Source: Caryophanon tenue
Lineage (GTDB): Bacteria > Bacillota > Bacilli > Bacillales_A > Planococcaceae
Length of the DNA stretch: 41,546 nt
Direction of reading: 5' to 3'
Assembly (NCBI RefSeq): GCF_001700315.1
Contig: NZ_MASJ01000005.1
Coordinates: 1 to 41,546 of the forward strand
Made by a program: the position numbers and the translations under genes. Below are positions 1 to 7,599 of this stretch, piece after piece. The notes beneath the pieces were generated by a model. That model searched no databases and was not told the DNA's origin. It saw only the letters and a list, made by a program, of their open reading frames with translations. Each line of letters opens with the position of its first letter. Position 1 is the first letter of the stretch.

Positions 1-48
1 AACATCGGTGGGATTGATTTGGATTATCCTTCTGTCCCAAGCTCTTTT
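1..48 (-). repeat. Partial GGGACAGAAG-type repeat downstream of rpmG
   Basis: Read on the minus strand just past the rpmG stop, this begins AAAAAAGAGCTTGGGACAGA. That resembles the AGAGACTGGGACAGAAG segment near 15066 and AGAGGCTGGGACATAAG near 41033. Only about 20 bases match, and the element runs off the window edge, so it may be a decayed copy or chance. Confidence 0.3.
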
Positions 49-198
49 TTATTTCGTTTCGCGGTGAATCGTCACACGCTTTAAACGCTTTGAATATTTT
101 TTTAGCTCTAAACGCTCTGGATGATTGCGTTTATTTTTCGTTGTGATGTAATTTTTATCGCCCGTTTCTGTGCAAGCTAATGTAATGTGTACGCGCAT
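49..198 (-). CDS. rpmG: 50S ribosomal protein L33, zinc-free (C-) paralogue
   Basis: This 49-aa protein is ribosomal protein L33 of the large subunit. The N-terminus [20 protein letters not shown] and the C-terminal RETK are typical of the family. Only one cysteine (Cys9) is present, and the two CxxC pairs of zinc-binding L33 are absent; where the second pair would lie it reads [11 protein letters not shown]. Such C- paralogues replace the zinc form under zinc starvation and free zinc. The ATG at 196-198 follows an AGGAGT ribosome site. A Zur box overlaps the region just downstream of its -10, and the gene is divergent from zinT, so zinc-dependent repression by Zur is strongly implied. It is too short to appear in ordinary ORF lists. 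Confidence 0.93.
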   Translation of the reverse strand: MRVHITLACTETGDKNYITTKNKRNHPERLELKKYSKRLKRVTIHRETK

Positions 199-217
199 TG
201 TAGCACTCCTTTATAAT

Positions 218-232
218 TCGTAATGATTACAC
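218..232. promoter_or_regulatory. Zur box 1 (rpmG promoter)
   Basis: TCGTAATGATTACAC matches the Bacillus Zur box TCGTAATNATTACGA except at the last two bases. It lies just downstream of the rpmG -10, where a bound repressor would block transcription. Confidence 0.75.
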
Positions 233-237
233 TTTAA

Positions 238-266
238 ATGATAGAAGAAGATTTCGCGGTCGTCAA
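238..266 (-). promoter_or_regulatory. Sigma-A-type promoter of rpmG
   Basis: On the minus strand, TTGACG (complement of 261-266) and TATCAT (complement of 238-243) are separated by 17 bp. The spacing is ideal and both hexamers are close to consensus. Confidence 0.6.
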
Positions 267-284
267 TACGTTTTTGAAAATAAA

Positions 285-299
285 TCGTAATAATTACGT
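285..299. promoter_or_regulatory. Zur box 2 (between rpmG and zinT)
   Basis: TCGTAATAATTACGT, preceded by AAA and followed by TTT, is nearly a perfect Zur palindrome. It sits immediately upstream of the zinT -35 hexamer and is the strongest of the three boxes. Confidence 0.85.
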
Positions 300-305
300 T
301 TTGTG

Positions 306-334
306 TTGACAAGTGGTTTTTAGAAGTCTATACT
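306..334 (+). promoter_or_regulatory. Sigma-A-type promoter of zinT
   Basis: A TTGACA -35 (306-311) and a TATACT -10 (329-334) are separated by exactly 17 bp. The promoter is sandwiched between Zur box 2 upstream and Zur box 3 over the start region, so it should fire only when zinc is scarce. Confidence 0.75.
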
Positions 335-340
335 CATAAA

Positions 341-355
341 TCGTAACCATTACTT
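341..355. promoter_or_regulatory. Zur box 3 (zinT transcription start region)
   Basis: TCGTAACCATTACTT keeps both half-site cores of the Zur palindrome with a few mismatches. It lies just after the zinT -10. Confidence 0.6.
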
Positions 356-375
356 TTTAAAAGGAGATACATACG

Positions 376-1074
376 ATGAAAAAACGATTATGGCTAGGTG
401 GTTTAACACTAGCACTTTTATTAGCAGGCTGTGGAGAGGACACACAAACAAACGACAATGAGCAACAAGAAGCGGTCGCAACAGAAGAAGTAGTACGTGA
501 AGAAACAACAGAGGAACATGCCCATACACATGACAAAGATGATGTGTATAAAGGCTATTTTGATGATGCGCAAGTTGCCGACCGTCCATTAAGTGACTGG
601 GCTGGTGATTGGCAATCTGTATATCCATTTTTACAAGACGGGACATTAGATGAAGTATTTGAACATAAAGCAGAACATGATGCGTCACAAACAGCTGACG
701 ACATTAAAGCCTACTACACAATCGGCTACGAAACAGACGTTTCTCGCATTGTCATTGATGGTCATATGATTACGTTTTATCAAAACGGACAAGCACATAC
801 TGGCGAGTTCGTCTATGACGGCTACGAAATTTTAACATATGAAAAAGGCAATCGCGGTGTGCGCTTTATTTTCAAACATATTGGGGATGACGCAGTTGTC
901 CCAACATATATTCAATTTAGCGACCATATTATTGCACCACAAACATCCGACCATTACCATATTTATATGGGCAATGACCGCGCACAATTACTCGAAGAAA
1001 TGGACAATTGGCCGACATACTATCCAGCGAATTTAACAGGGCATGATATTGCACATGAAATGATTGCGCATTAA
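376..1074 (+). CDS. zinT: ZinT-type zinc-binding lipoprotein
   Basis: The 232-aa product is an extracellular lipoprotein that probably captures zinc for uptake. A signal peptide ends in the lipobox LAGC (Cys19), followed by an acidic linker containing a HAHTH zinc-binding stretch (about residues 48-52). From about residue 57 to the end is a ZinT (YodA) domain: GYFDDAQVADRPLSDWAGDW, a VYPFLQDGTLDEVF segment and HYHIYMG near the C-terminus, with several conserved histidines. In the family this domain binds zinc and hands it to an ABC-type zinc importer; no such importer is in the window. The ATG is preceded by AAGGAGAT. Three Zur boxes and the divergent rpmG paralogue support a zinc-starvation role. 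A terminator follows at once. Confidence 0.92.
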   Translation: MKKRLWLGGLTLALLLAGCGEDTQTNDNEQQEAVATEEVVREETTEEHAHTHDKDDVYKGYFDDAQVADRPLSDWAGDWQSVYPFLQDGTLDEVFEHKAEHDASQTADDIKAYYTIGYETDVSRIVIDGHMITFYQNGQAHTGEFVYDGYEILTYEKGNRGVRFIFKHIGDDAVVPTYIQFSDHIIAPQTSDHYHIYMGNDRAQLLEEMDNWPTYYPANLTGHDIAHEMIAH

Positions 1075-1082
1075 TTAAATAG

Positions 1083-1119
1083 AAAAAAAGCGTGGCTCAT
1101 AAAGAGCGACGCTTTTTTA
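1083..1119 (+). terminator. Intrinsic terminator of zinT
   Basis: AGCGTGGCTC, loop ATAAA, GAGCGACGCT, then TTTTTT. One G-G mismatch interrupts the stem. Confidence 0.8.
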
Positions 1120-1146
1120 TTTGTATGTACGGTTTGGTATTTACAT

Positions 1147-1183
1147 GGGGTGTAGCTTAATGGTAAAGCGATCGGCTCATAAC
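1147..1183 (+). pseudogene. 5' half of a tRNA-Met(CAT)-like gene
   Basis: GGGGTGTAGC, a D-arm of the form GCTT-AATGGTA-AAGC, and an anticodon-loop string CTCATAA (anticodon CAT) follow each other with correct tRNA spacing. The 3' side of the anticodon stem does not pair, and no variable loop, T arm or matching acceptor strand follows. Instead the sequence runs straight into repeat copy A. This is a truncated tRNA-like remnant, possibly a former integration site. Confidence 0.6.
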
Positions 1184-1476
1184 GTGTTAATCCCCTCAGT
1201 CAGGGTTTGGTATTTAAATGCTCCATTTTTCAGCCCTACAGCCTCAACGGTTTCAAGCACCGATTTACATGACACGTGTTGTTTAGTTGAATGGAAAATA
1301 CTAGAATTATTACACAAAAGCATTTCCACCACCTTATTTGCTTACTTTAAAGCATTTACAGCCTATTTTTATTCTTCTAACATAGGTATGGTACACGCGA
1401 TTTTTCGCCAAAAACTTTACCATGTTAAAGCGTTTAAAATGGACCACTGATTGCTCCTTTTATCATAGCAACTAAA
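1184..1476. repeat. Roughly 290-bp dispersed repeat, copy A
   Basis: The stretch from GTGTTAATCCCCTC to TTTTATCATAGCAA aligns end to end with 5196-5487. Long shared blocks include TTTACATGACACGTGTTG, CATAGGTATGGTA and AAAACTTTACCATGTTAAAG. On the minus strand both copies keep a short open frame (CKSxLETxxAVxLKNGA), but no coding bias is evident. No protein function is recognised. It fills most of the gap between zinT and the next gene. Confidence 0.8.
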
Positions 1477-1540
1477 TTGACATTTGTACATATTTTCATA
1501 AGTTTCTTCATGGTAAAATTCAACTCGTTTTGGTTACATA

Positions 1541-1587
1541 AAAAAATAAACTTGTCTAAGCATATGTAGCTTACACAAGTTTATTTA
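1541..1587 (-). terminator. Intrinsic terminator of the diguanylate cyclase gene
   Basis: AAATAAACTTGT and ACAAGTTTATTT form a long stem with further pairing of TAAG and CTTA inside. On the minus strand it is followed by a T run. It overlaps the stop codon. Confidence 0.8.
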
Positions 1588-3123
1588 ATAGGCTGAATTT
1601 CCTTTTAAAAACGCCTTATCTTCATACATTTTCGTATCAGCTTCATGTAATACTTGCTCAAATGTCAGCCCTAACGTCTTTTGTGCATAACCAATACTCG
1701 GCTTAATTTGTAGGCGATTGCCTTCATAAATAACAGCTTGTGACTCTAAACGCTCTCGTACTTTATATAAAAACTTCGGTACATCCTCTATATCGTCAAT
1801 TTTTAAATAAAGAACAAATTCATCGCCGCCTAATCGGGCAGCCATATGAGGTGCTTGCACAGCATTGTTTAATAACTGTCCTGTGACACGTAGTACTTCA
1901 TCCCCGGCCGCATGCCCAAATTGGTCGTTAATTTGCTTAAAGTAATTTAAATCTAGAACGACTAAACCACTTTGTGCGTGTTGTTCAAATAGCTGTTTTG
2001 CTTCTTTCATAAAAGCAGCACGGTTCGGTAAATGGGTCAAACTATCATAAAAGGCTAGCTCGTGAATTTTCGCTGCCTGCAATACTTCATGCGTTTGATC
2101 ACGAAACATCACATAGTAAAACACATCGCCATACGACTCAATTTTAATTGCATGTATGGCTAAATGGAGCTGCTTGCCATGACGCGCATGGCGGAATATC
2201 GCTACTTCATGATTTAACTCGCCCTGCTTATCAAGACGCGCCTTTAAATCATACACTTGCTGTAAATTGCCCGTTTGTTCTAAATACTGTTTAAAGTCCT
2301 CATCTATCATGTTTTTCCCTAAATAACGAGAGGCCTCTTCATTTGCTTCTTGAATTTGCAGATGCTCATCTATCATAAACTTGCCGATGGAGCTGCGCTG
2401 AAACATCGTAATATAACGTTTTTCATATTGCGGAAACAAATCAAAATAACGCATCCCCACCATAATAAATAACGCTAAAAAAATAATCATATACACGCTC
2501 GAAATCGACGGAATATAAATGGGGGCAATTGTCGATGAAATCATAAAGTAAAACACATAATTTAACAAGGTCATCGTACATAAAAAGATAAATAAATGCT
2601 GTGACTTCTTTTTATGACGCGTTTTGATGATGCCGTAAATAAACATACAAACATTGATAGCCATTGCGCCTAATACAAATGTAATAATCCACGCATTATA
2701 AATCGGGGCATCTCGAATAATCCATATGCCACTACGCGAAAAATGCTCCGTTGTCGGCGCAATTGGCGATAACGCCACTAATGACTGGATTGGCACACAA
2801 ATATAAAGCCAGCCTTTCCAAAACGGCCATTTTGTCTTCGTATGATTTTCGATAATTTCAACACATACATGCACAATCATACTTAACGCACTGACTGTCA
2901 GCATACCGATGACCCATACTGTAATAAATGGGGAATACGCTAAATCTGATAAATGCCGAAACCACTCTGCCATAAATAATAGGCTATACAATGTAAAACT
3001 GCCTGCTAGTAATTGATGCTCACGCGCATGACGATTGTTTTTAAACGCGATTGTTGCCATCACTAGTAACAAAACAATCGGAATCCCAAAGTACAGAATG
3101 TAGGCATCCGTCGTTAAATTCAT
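1585..3123 (-). CDS. Membrane diguanylate cyclase (7TM-like sensor, PAS, GGDEF)
   Basis: This about 512-aa protein likely makes c-di-GMP from two GTP at the membrane. The first about 220 residues form roughly seven hydrophobic segments, like the 7TM sensor region of some histidine kinases. A PAS-like segment follows (about 235-345), then a GGDEF domain opening with DSLTHLPNRAAF. The active-site motif GGDEF is intact (about 432-436). The inhibitory RxxD site expected just upstream is not seen (QAPH instead), so product inhibition through that site is unlikely. The ATG at 3121-3123 is preferred because AGGTGGG lies 7 bases upstream; a GTG three codons earlier overlaps that site. The input signal is unknown. 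Confidence 0.88.
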   Translation of the reverse strand: MNLTTDAYILYFGIPIVLLLVMATIAFKNNRHAREHQLLAGSFTLYSLLFMAEWFRHLSDLAYSPFITVWVIGMLTVSALSMIVHVCVEIIENHTKTKWPFWKGWLYICVPIQSLVALSPIAPTTEHFSRSGIWIIRDAPIYNAWIITFVLGAMAINVCMFIYGIIKTRHKKKSQHLFIFLCTMTLLNYVFYFMISSTIAPIYIPSISSVYMIIFLALFIMVGMRYFDLFPQYEKRYITMFQRSSIGKFMIDEHLQIQEANEEASRYLGKNMIDEDFKQYLEQTGNLQQVYDLKARLDKQGELNHEVAIFRHARHGKQLHLAIHAIKIESYGDVFYYVMFRDQTHEVLQAAKIHELAFYDSLTHLPNRAAFMKEAKQLFEQHAQSGLVVLDLNYFKQINDQFGHAAGDEVLRVTGQLLNNAVQAPHMAARLGGDEFVLYLKIDDIEDVPKFLYKVRERLESQAVIYEGNRLQIKPSIGYAQKTLGLTFEQVLHEADTKMYEDKAFLKGNSAY

Positions 3124-3230
3124 GTTTCCCACCTCATTATGTTATACCCTTTGCTTTATCATAACACACTACTTTCGTCTACTAAATACCCGTATTCACT
3201 AGAAGCACTGTAAACTTTAGACATAATAAA

Positions 3231-3263
3231 TGCTAGTAAGAAACCGTGAAGTTCTTACTAGCA
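3231..3263 (-). terminator. Hairpin downstream of the ABC exporter gene
   Basis: A perfect 12-bp stem, TGCTAGTAAGAA pairing with TTCTTACTAGCA, lies just past the stop codon. The T tract on the minus strand is short (ATTTATT), so termination may be moderate. Confidence 0.65.
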
Positions 3264-3276
3264 AGTATGGTCGAAA

Positions 3277-4986
3277 TTAAATAACTTGGACTTTATGCAA
3301 GTTCGCAAAAATACCGTTTTGTGTGACAAGCTCATCGTACGTGCCTTGCTCGGCAATACCGTCTTTTGTTACCACATACACACGGTCCGTATTACGTACA
3401 GTCGCTAAACGGTGCGCAATAATAATCGTTGTGCGGTTTTGTGCTAATTCCTCTAAAGCCGCTTGAATAATACGTTCATTTTCCGTATCAAGTGCAGATG
3501 TGGCTTCATCTAAAATTAAAATCGGTGGGTTCTTTAAAAACATGCGCGCAATCGATAGACGCTGCTTTTGCCCGCCCGATAGCTTTAAGCCACGCTCACC
3601 AATTTGCGTGTTATAGCCTTCTGGTAAGGATGTAATGAACTCATGTAAGTTGGCGCGACGAGCAGCTTGTTCAATTTCTGCATCACTTGCGCCTAATTTA
3701 CCGTACTCAATATTTTCACGTACCGTACCGGCAAATAAAAAGACATCTTGCTGGACAACACCAATTTGCTGGCGTAGTGATTGCTGCGTCATGTCTTTAA
3801 TATTAATACCATCAATCGTAATTGACCCTTCATCTACATCATAAAAGCGTGGAATAAGCGATGTAATCGTCGTTTTCCCTGCACCTGAAGGACCGACGAG
3901 TGCAACACTTTCACCTGCTTTAATAGTCATTGAAATATGCTGTAACGTCGGCTGCTCATCATACGCAAATGATACATTATTGAGCGCAATATTACCTTGT
4001 AGCGAAGCGACCTCAATCGCATCTTCAGCATCTTCAATCGACGGTTTCGTATTTAATAGCTCTTGGAAGTTACGGAAACCGGTCATACCTTTTGGATACA
4101 TTTCAAGTAAAGCCGTAATTTTATCAATCGGTTTGACTAACACATTCATATATAAGACGAAACTTACGAGCTCTCCATACGTCATTTTGCCTGATACGCT
4201 TAACCACGCACCACCCACTAATACGATAAGTGTTAATAAACGCGTTAAAATATAAACGCTTGATAAAGTCACACCCATCACTTTATACGCATGGAATTTC
4301 ACTTGTTGGAATAAACCATTTTGTACCTTAAATTGCGCTAGCTCATGCGCTTCATTTGTAAATGATTTCACAACGCGAATGCCTGCCATGCTATCTTCCA
4401 CACGACTATTAATATCGGCAAGCTTGCTGTACGTATCTTTCCAAGCCCCCTTCATTTTGCGGTTGCTGTAAATCATCACTGCCGCAAGAAGCGGTAAAAT
4501 CACTAACACGACTAACGCAAGCTCGGCATTAATATTGAACATAATGACAAACGCACCGAGGAACGTCATAATGGCAATAAAGAAATCCTCTGGTCCGTGA
4601 TGCGCGAACTCGCCAATATCCATTAAGTCATTCGTAATACGGCTCATTAAATGCCCCGTTTTCGTATTATCAAAAAACTGTACCGGTTGCTTTTGAATAT
4701 GCGCAAATAATTCTTGGCGCATATCTGCCTCAATTTTCACCCCGAGCTTATGCCCTAAGTAGTTGACAACAAAATGCAGCAGGGAGCTAATGATATAAAT
4801 GAGTAATAACGCAAAGCCTACTTGTACAATTGTGCCCCATTGTCCTGTCGGTAGGAGCGAGTCAATAAACCACTGCACCGCCATCGGAAATGCAAGCTCT
4901 AATAGCGCGACAAAAATCGCACTTAAAAAATCCACCCAAAACAAACGCTTATGCGGTTTGTAATAGGACATAAATTGACGAATCAT
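3277..4986 (-). CDS. Half-size ABC exporter (fused membrane and ATPase domains)
   Basis: This about 569-aa protein is a type IV (MsbA/BmrA-like) ABC half-transporter, expected to work as a homodimer exporting lipids, drugs or peptides. Six transmembrane helices occupy about residues 10-310. The ATPase domain shows Walker A GPSGAGKTT, signature LSGGQKQR, Walker B ILILDEATSALD and switch IIIAHRLAT. The ATG at 4984-4986 is chosen because AAGGAG lies 6 bases upstream; the ATG seven codons earlier lacks a ribosome site. No partner transporter gene is adjacent, which favours a homodimer. The substrate cannot be told from sequence. An own hairpin terminator follows. Confidence 0.9.
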   Translation of the reverse strand: MIRQFMSYYKPHKRLFWVDFLSAIFVALLELAFPMAVQWFIDSLLPTGQWGTIVQVGFALLLIYIISSLLHFVVNYLGHKLGVKIEADMRQELFAHIQKQPVQFFDNTKTGHLMSRITNDLMDIGEFAHHGPEDFFIAIMTFLGAFVIMFNINAELALVVLVILPLLAAVMIYSNRKMKGAWKDTYSKLADINSRVEDSMAGIRVVKSFTNEAHELAQFKVQNGLFQQVKFHAYKVMGVTLSSVYILTRLLTLIVLVGGAWLSVSGKMTYGELVSFVLYMNVLVKPIDKITALLEMYPKGMTGFRNFQELLNTKPSIEDAEDAIEVASLQGNIALNNVSFAYDEQPTLQHISMTIKAGESVALVGPSGAGKTTITSLIPRFYDVDEGSITIDGINIKDMTQQSLRQQIGVVQQDVFLFAGTVRENIEYGKLGASDAEIEQAARRANLHEFITSLPEGYNTQIGERGLKLSGGQKQRLSIARMFLKNPPILILDEATSALDTENERIIQAALEELAQNRTTIIIAHRLATVRNTDRVYVVTKDGIAEQGTYDELVTQNGIFANLHKVQVI

Positions 4987-5095
4987 TCGTTTCTCCTTCT
5001 TGTTCATATTATAGCTGTTAAAAGCGATATGCCTATCATATCAAAATAATGCACACCTCGAAAGATTTTTGAGAAACATTCTCACAGCACACACA

Positions 5096-5132
5096 AAAAG
5101 CGCGTTGCCTCAACATCAGGCAACGCGCTTTT
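5096..5132. terminator. Strong bidirectional terminator-like hairpin
   Basis: AAAAGCGCGTTGCCT, loop CAACATC, AGGCAACGCGCTTTT. The stem is perfect and A/T-flanked on both sides. No intact gene directly feeds into it from the right; it may insulate the ABC gene from transcripts crossing repeat copy B. Confidence 0.75.
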
Positions 5133-5195
5133 CTATCCCTTCAAGCAGGGTACATTGTATAAAAATCCATCCGAGGATGTTTGTTTAGACGCGGT

Positions 5196-5487
5196 GTGTT
5201 AATCCCCTCTGGCAGGGTTAGCTATTTACACAGCTCCGTTTTTCAGCCTTACAGCCGCAAGCGTTTCAAGCGTCGATTTACATGACACGTGTTGCTTAGT
5301 TGTTTGGAAAATACTAGCATTATAATACAAAAGCATTTCCATTACCTCAACTACTGATTTTAAAGCATTTTCATCGTCATTTTCCGTTTGTAACATAGGT
5401 ATGGTAGACGCTGTTTTTCGCGAAAAACTTTACCATGTTAAAGTGTTCAAAATGGACCATGCTGTTCTTCTTTTATCATAACAAACT
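5196..5487. repeat. Roughly 290-bp dispersed repeat, copy B
   Basis: Second copy of the element at 1184-1476, in the same orientation, starting GTGTTAATCCCCTC and ending CTTTTATCATAACAA. Differences are scattered substitutions with few indels, so the copies diverged after duplication. A 38-codon minus-strand frame (5226-5342) is open here and largely matched in copy A. There is no tRNA fragment next to this copy. Confidence 0.8.
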
Positions 5488-5510
5488 GCCCTTATTCTAT
5501 AAAAAAAGAC

Positions 5511-5535
5511 CATCTACTTTTACGTAAGTAGATGG
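5511..5535 (-). terminator. Terminator after the broken small gene
   Basis: CCATCTACTT and AAGTAGATGG pair around TTACGT. On the minus strand it is followed by GTCTTTTTTT. It overlaps the 3' end of the degraded gene at 5520-5832. Confidence 0.7.
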
Positions 5536-5832
5536 CGCGCTACGAGTGAATGCACAAAACGTGACCATACAGCCTGCCTATATGTAATCACTGTTTTCAG
5601 TTGAGTGGTTGTTGCGTCAATGCGCTTTACCATTGCCCATTTAGGCATTGTACGTTTTGTTCGTTTCTTGTCACCGCAATTGAACGAATGCACTTTTTTC
5701 TACTGCTACAACTTGCGTAAACGCTTGGCTCGACGGTGCTTTCGCGTCCAATGTCACCAATGTTGTGCTGTAGGCATCAAATAACATGACACCGTATAGT
5801 AAAAATAATAAAAGTTTCCTTCAATAATCCAA
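5520..5832 (-). pseudogene. Broken gene for a small secreted or membrane-anchored protein
   Basis: A TTG at 5830-5832 follows AAGGGGAT at good spacing and would begin L-D-Y, but codon 4 is TGA. Beyond it the same frame stays open for 49 codons (5671-5820), with a hydrophobic signal-like stretch (KLLLFLLYGVMLFDAYS) and then VAVEKSAFVQLR. A second frame, shifted by one, continues as GDKKRTKRTMPKWAMVKRID and ends at 5520 directly on a terminator. Ribosome site, signal peptide, basic C-terminal part and terminator in order suggest a once-intact gene of about 100 codons, now carrying a stop and a frameshift. The family was not recognised. Two separate very small genes are the alternative. Confidence 0.5.
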
Positions 5833-5912
5833 TGAGCTATCCCCTTTAATGTTTGCTATGTCATGTATACGCATAAATACACCAAAAGGTTTCAACCTAT
5901 CTTTATTTTTTT

Positions 5913-6701
5913 TCATATTTTTTTCGTATATGTACAATTCGGGTAATGACGACACCCTAAAAATGCCCCGTACGCACCGCTTCGTTCAACAAGCTTGCCA
6001 CCGCACTGTGGGCAACATGCTGTTTGCTGCGCTCTTTCTGGACGCGTGTTTAATTGTTCTCGGTGCGCGCGTGCTTGCTTCCACATTGTCCACATATTTT
6101 TTTGAAGCGGCTGTAATTGCAAGCGAATCGCCGCCATTTGCGACTCGTCCAATTGCACCGGTGCTTGCGCGATTCGTGCGCGTAATTGCTTCATCGACAC
6201 AACTTCCTCTGCATTTATAAGCTGTAAACGCGCTTTATCATGAAACACGACAAGCGAAAAAATCGGGATATCACGCTCTACATACTGTTGCAACGCACGA
6301 ACATGACCGGCATTTTGCCAGCATGGATTATAAAAAGCGTACTCATGTTGCCCAATTTGCTGCGTCCACTCACTTTGTGTGCCATCTCCAACAATGACCC
6401 CTGTATAATTTTTCGTTTCAATTACAAAAATGCCACCTGCTGTCATAACAATGTGGTCAAGCTGTGTGTACATGCCTGATGCATGCTGGACATATATATT
6501 TTGTAGCTGAAACATGGGCTGCTGCATCGTTTGTAACGTACGTTTTACGTGCCACTCCCCGATATACCCTTTTATGCTAGCTTGTTGTGTATGCCATAGC
6601 CAAAAAGCGCCGCCCATCATAAGCAAGAAGAGGACAGGTAGTTGTAGCGCTAGTGTCACGACAAGCGCCGCGAAAATCCCGAGCCCTATAAAATCTTTCA
6701 C
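5913..6701 (-). CDS. NERD-domain protein with C-terminal topoisomerase-type zinc ribbon
   Basis: The 262-aa protein begins with a hydrophobic anchor (about residues 5-38, with one short break). A NERD (nuclease-related) domain follows, with the hallmark QLDHIVMTAGGIFVIETKNY: the Asp, Glu and Lys match the PD-(D/E)XK nuclease signature. The C-terminus, CPQCGGKLVERSGAYGAFLG then CRHYPNCTYTKKI, is a four-cysteine zinc ribbon like those at the end of topoisomerase I. The family is presumed to act on nucleic acids, but its role is unknown. The start is a GTG with GAGGA 8 bases upstream. No operon partner is seen. Confidence 0.85.
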   Translation of the reverse strand: MKDFIGLGIFAALVVTLALQLPVLFLLMMGGAFWLWHTQQASIKGYIGEWHVKRTLQTMQQPMFQLQNIYVQHASGMYTQLDHIVMTAGGIFVIETKNYTGVIVGDGTQSEWTQQIGQHEYAFYNPCWQNAGHVRALQQYVERDIPIFSLVVFHDKARLQLINAEEVVSMKQLRARIAQAPVQLDESQMAAIRLQLQPLQKNMWTMWKQARAHREQLNTRPERAQQTACCPQCGGKLVERSGAYGAFLGCRHYPNCTYTKKI

Positions 6702-6769
6702 AAAACATTCCTCATTTCATTCTTCTGCTATTGTAGTTGAAAACGATGGCGCAAACAAATGATTCACCA

Positions 6770-6809
6770 TAAAAAAAGACGATTTGGGAAATGTTTTCCC
6801 AAATCGTCT
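6770..6809 (-). terminator. Terminator of the LysM-3D gene
   Basis: AGACGATTTGGGAA and TTTCCCAAATCGTCT form a near-perfect stem, followed on the minus strand by seven T. Confidence 0.9.
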
Positions 6810-6819
6810 CTATGTGTTA

Positions 6820-7395
6820 TTAACGATATACTTTTACAGTCACCGTACGACGACCCCAGTTTAACGCTTTTTTCGTTGTTGGTAAAAATACGTCGATTTT
6901 ATTCCCTTTAATCGCACCGCCTGTATCACCAGCGATTGCTTCTCCGTAACCTTCAACCCATACTTTTGAACCTAATGGAATAACGCGTGGGTCTACCGCA
7001 ATTACTTTTTTGTTTGGATTTTTCTTTAAGTTAATACCCGTCGCTGTAATACCAGAACATCCGCTGCAGTACGCTGTGTAGGCTGTTGCTGATACTTTAA
7101 TTGTTTTGTAACTTTTTGTCGCAGCGGCTTTATTAGATGGAGTAGATGTTGCTGCTTTTTTCGTTGTTACAACTTTTGCTGTCGGTACTGTTAATTTTTG
7201 TCCAACTTGAATTGTATTTGATTTTAAGTTATTTGTCGTTTTTAATTTTGCTACTGTCATTCCGTGCTTCTGTGCGATTTTAAATAATGAATCACCTTTT
7301 GCAACTGTATATGTAGCGGCTTCTGTTGGACCTGCAAAAATAGCAAATGCTAAAAATGTTGCGCCAAGAAAAGCGATAATTTTTTTGATTGGCAT
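6820..7395 (-). CDS. Secreted LysM and 3D-domain cell wall protein (YocH-like)
   Basis: The about 191-aa protein has a signal peptide ending near GPTEAA (about residue 26). One LysM peptidoglycan-binding motif follows (YTVAKGDSLFKIAQKHGMTV through LTVPT), then a Thr/Lys/Ala linker. The C-terminal 3D domain has the characteristic aspartates in IAVDPRVIPLGSKVWVEGYG, AIAGDTGGAIKGNKIDVF. This is the architecture of B. subtilis YocH, a muralytic protein released to the wall; 3D domains resemble lytic transglycosylases. The ATG at 7393-7395 with GGAGGG 5 bases upstream is preferred to an ATG 13 codons earlier, which would spoil the signal peptide. A WalR-type site upstream fits the family's cell-wall regulation. 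Confidence 0.88.
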   Translation of the reverse strand: MPIKKIIAFLGATFLAFAIFAGPTEAATYTVAKGDSLFKIAQKHGMTVAKLKTTNNLKSNTIQVGQKLTVPTAKVVTTKKAATSTPSNKAAATKSYKTIKVSATAYTAYCSGCSGITATGINLKKNPNKKVIAVDPRVIPLGSKVWVEGYGEAIAGDTGGAIKGNKIDVFLPTTKKALNWGRRTVTVKVYR

Positions 7396-7530
7396 GAATA
7401 CCCTCCGTATTGTTTTCTTCAGTTTTTCATCCATGGACCTATCATACCGTTTCTATATTGCAACTTTGTAACAAACAGAACATATAAACATTACGTTTCA
7501 ATGACTAAAAAACAGCACACATACAATTTT

Positions 7531-7547
7531 GTAATATTGCCGTAACA
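7531..7547 (-). promoter_or_regulatory. Candidate WalR box upstream of the LysM-3D gene
   Basis: On the minus strand it reads TGTTAC, five bases, TATTAC. This is close to the WalR direct repeat TGTWAH-N5-TGTWAH, with one mismatch. It lies about 136 bp upstream of the start codon. yocH is a known WalR target in B. subtilis; assignment here is inference. Confidence 0.4.
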
Positions 7548-7599
7548 TAGCCACCTCTTTTTATCATTAAATACCGTTATTTAACATATAATTAAGCAT

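Noticed and set aside
1147-1230. Complete tRNA gene
   Set aside because: Only the 5' half fits; the anticodon stem 3' side, T arm and acceptor 3' strand are absent.
1121-1450. 109-codon plus-strand ORF
   Set aside because: It runs through the tRNA fragment and repeat copy A, has no ribosome site, and the same frame is not kept in copy B.
3130-3132. GTG start of the diguanylate cyclase
   Set aside because: It overlaps the Shine-Dalgarno sequence that serves the ATG at 3121-3123.
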